From Synanceia verrucosa (Eukaryota; Chordata; Actinopteri; Perciformes; Synanceiidae): a stretch of DNA of 64,000 nucleotides. The stretch spans positions 7,712,001 through 7,776,000 of the forward strand of contig CM056561.1 in NCBI GenBank assembly GCA_029721515.1, in the 5' to 3' direction. The first letter of the stretch is position 1; the number at the start of each line of letters is the position of its first letter. This document shows, in pieces, positions 61,455-64,000 of the stretch. Below the pieces are notes generated by a model. The model did no database searches. It had not been told where the DNA came from and was given only the letters and a program-made list of their open reading frames with translations. The position numbers and the translations under genes were made by a program.

Positions 61455-64000
61455 ACACAGAGATTGACATTGATAAATGCATCTTCTTATAATTATGTGT
61501 AAAATATTTCCATGTTTCAAGAATTAAATGTCTTTGGTTATATACTGTGTTGCCAGTTTGTTTAACATCACTGGTTTTAAATACAAAGCTAATTAAATGT
61601 AGCTCATTACATCTTCCTGGAATCTGCACAATTCCAAAGAGCAGAGTGAATCATACTTGCATAATACAAAGCAAAACTATCACTAACGTAATCTCCAAAT
61701 AAAAGAAAAAAACAGCATTTAGGCTAACAAATGAAGAATGATTGCTGCACACATACATTGGATTTTCCTGTCAAGTTGTCAAGACTGAACTACTAAAGTG
61801 TGGCACCAGTGCTGTGTGCAAAAGCTCTGATACTGAGGCATTGTCTGCTTGGTAGAATTCACATCAACAAAGCATTTCATTATACATTATAATAAAACAT
61901 TCACATCAAATGAAGCAGGAATGCCACAGAGAAGAAAAGAATGCCATGGAGGCTGAGGGGATTTCTCTTATCCAACCTGCCTGCTAGTCTCCTTTCCTCT
62001 CCTCTCCTGGGAGACATCTGCAGCTTGATGATAATGAGTTTCATCTCAGTGTGTGTTGCTTGATGTCATCCTGAGTTGGATCACTTGGTTGTGTCCAATC
62101 ACGGATTCCTCTACTCTGTCTGACTCCCTGGTTTTAACTTCATCCAACATGTTGTTTGAGCAGATTTTAACAGGAGCTAAAAAGGGTATCCTACACAGCC
62201 ACACCTGTGCACTGTGTCAGTGATTAATGCGCCTATAAAAGCATGCAAGGCTGTCATAACGATACATGGCTCCCTGTCCTCGTCATTACTCACTTCAACC
62301 TCTCCTTCTTATCCCCCTTCGCCTCCTCTTTAACCTCTGTCAAGGATGATAGTGATGGGGCCCACACAGCAAAACTGAGCCTCAGCAAGCTCTTTTATTA
62401 AGCCTCTTAATATCCGCAACTGGATTGCTGTGGCTTTCAAAATCCCACAAGACTTAAAGCTTTGCCGCTCTCCTTTTTTGGGACTGCTCTGAGCTAGTAT
62501 CTCGCTCTGTTACTTGCTGTCCCTCGCTCTACTTCCTGCCGCAAACAGCTTCTACCTGCTTCCACACTGTGGGTAACATGGTAATTTGTACATTATCTGA
62601 CACCTTCGTCAAGCTTTGTGTCAACTGAATGTTCTCAGAGAAAATAATAGGGCTGCTGCCATGAAAGAATATGGTGTCAGCAGGTGCAGTTTACAGATTT
62701 TGGATTGCAGAGAGCGGGAGAGAAAGAGATAGACTTGACTTTATCAGACTGAGTTAAAGTGCTGTCTCAGCTGAAGCCCAGCTGCCTACTGCTGCGCATC
62801 TGTGGGCCTCGAGGTGGAGAGTACTGCATCATTACCTCTGTTTCTTCTACTGAACAAACCACAAATATGAATGCATAAACCCACGCACGCAGCTATTCTT
62901 ACACCATGAGAAACAAGTGCCTGTTGGTGTTCCAGCTGGTGGATTGTGCTCATCACTAAGACTTCACTATCATGCAAACACATATCAGTATGACTATTGA
63001 AAAGAAAAGTGTGTGTGTTGTTCCAATTTAGATAGTCTTCCTACTTTATATTCCCACTTCCCACAGTCATAAATGTCTCAGAAGTACTGCATCCAGTTTC
63101 CTCAGTCTTTTAAGCAGAGCTCCTCCTTGATGTCGCTTTCTGTGATGAAGGAGGATGGGAGGTCCTGTGGCTGCTCTCTCCTCCACCTCTTCCTCCATGA
63201 CTGATGAAGTCAGCCCCTCCTCTAGGGCTGTACCACTAACAGCATGACTAATACACCGCCTCTTGACTACGTTTATCATGACACCACATGTTCACTATAC
63301 CGCATGTTGATACATGGCCTGGATTTGTGTCTGTGGAGGAACGTGTGTGTGCATGTGTGTTTTGCTTGAAATGAGTGACTCTGTTAGCTGAAGTTGCACA
63401 GTAGTGATGTTTGCGATTCCCCAATGAGTCTGCACTTGAACATGGAGACTGTTACTGGCAGTGGGTCAGCCAGCCAGCCACTGGCAGGCAGACAAACAGA
63501 GGGATTGGCTGACCAGGGAACAGACTGTCTCTGCTGCAGTAGGAAAAGAAGAGATGTGAGGAAATGAACGAAGCTGAGCACCAGAGAGAAGAGAGAAGAA
63601 TAGCCGTCCTTGGTGCAAAGACATGATCTCATCAGGGACAGTGTGTGTGTGCGTGCGTGTGTGTGTTTGTCAGTGTCCATAAATCAGAGTGTGTCGGCTT
63701 TCTTCTATCAGCATATAATTACCCCATTAATTTAAACCTATCTTCAGGGACCTTCCTGCAGTGTAAATCAAACAAATGTCTGTACAGAAACAGAGTGTGC
63801 CTGTGTGACCTGCGATGCCTATGTGTGTGTGAATAAGTTCATGTTTGAATGTGGTCCCACCAAACTGCCCTCATGTATTAGATGCAAAGCTAATAGACTA
63901 TAAGTAATTTTTAAACAACTACAAGATAACCACATGACCGCAGCCCACAGTTTAGCTGTACAGCTGCAGCAACAACAAGCAAAATTACTGACCATTCCTG
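61455..64000 (-). other. znf385a upstream intron or promoter-side region
   Basis: Since the frame is open into the acceptor at 61451-61453, this is probably intron leading to a first exon beyond the window. I looked for a short ATG-Ile-Leu exon with a phase-1 donor on the minus strand and did not see one. Short GT-rich tracts occur near 63640-63670. Confidence 0.45.

Noticed and set aside
1..64000. CRISPR arrays, phage, plasmid or viral genes
   Set aside because: No spaced direct repeats and no viral reading frames; all clear genes are vertebrate and intron-containing.

Overview
The window is vertebrate nuclear DNA, most likely from a ray-finned (percomorph-type) fish. The evidence is intron-split genes with GT/GC-AG junctions, a two-tachykinin tac3 precursor, long AT-rich introns, (CA)n and (CT)n microsatellites, and tRNA-headed SINEs, LINE 3' tails and hairpin-like DNA-transposon remnants of fish type. 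I see no operons, CRISPR array, prophage or bacterial signal.

Layout. (1) About 1-3.7 kb, plus strand: the last eleven coding exons of slc26a10, an SLC26 anion transporter ending in a STAS domain; its 5' part lies outside the window. (2) 3.7-6.9 kb: two unrecognised exon-like ORFs facing each other and otherwise non-coding DNA. (3) 6.9-11.5 kb, minus strand: a complete ten-coding-exon b4galnt1 (GM2/GD2 synthase), tail-to-tail with slc26a10 as in human 12q13. (4) 11.5-16.5 kb: head-to-head intergenic region with a SINE, a LINE tail and a promoter-like block. (5) 16.6-19.7 kb, plus strand: a C1GALT1 (core 1 beta-1,3-galactosyltransferase) family gene in three coding exons, one intron being GC-AG. 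(6) 20.8-21.9 kb, minus strand: tac3, five coding exons, giving a neurokinin-F-like and a neurokinin-B-like peptide. (7) 22.5-41.2 kb: a gene-poor interval with several DNA-transposon remnants and a perfect short hairpin, but no gene I can support. (8) 41.2-61.4 kb, minus strand: znf385a, seven coding exons with three C2H2 fingers of the dsRNA-binding/matrin type and large introns; sequence from 61.5 kb to the end is probably its first intron or upstream region.

The genes do not form one pathway. b4galnt1 and the C1GALT1-like gene are both Golgi type II glycosyltransferases and are divergently arranged, one acting on gangliosides and the other on mucin-type O-glycans. slc26a10, b4galnt1, tac3 and znf385a all have human counterparts on 12q13, so the window is a block of conserved synteny. 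Exon coordinates below were read by hand from splice signals, reading-frame continuity and remembered family proteins. I found no convincing undescribed biological system; the best leads are the orphan exons, the GC-AG intron, the hairpins and the inverted repeat pair.
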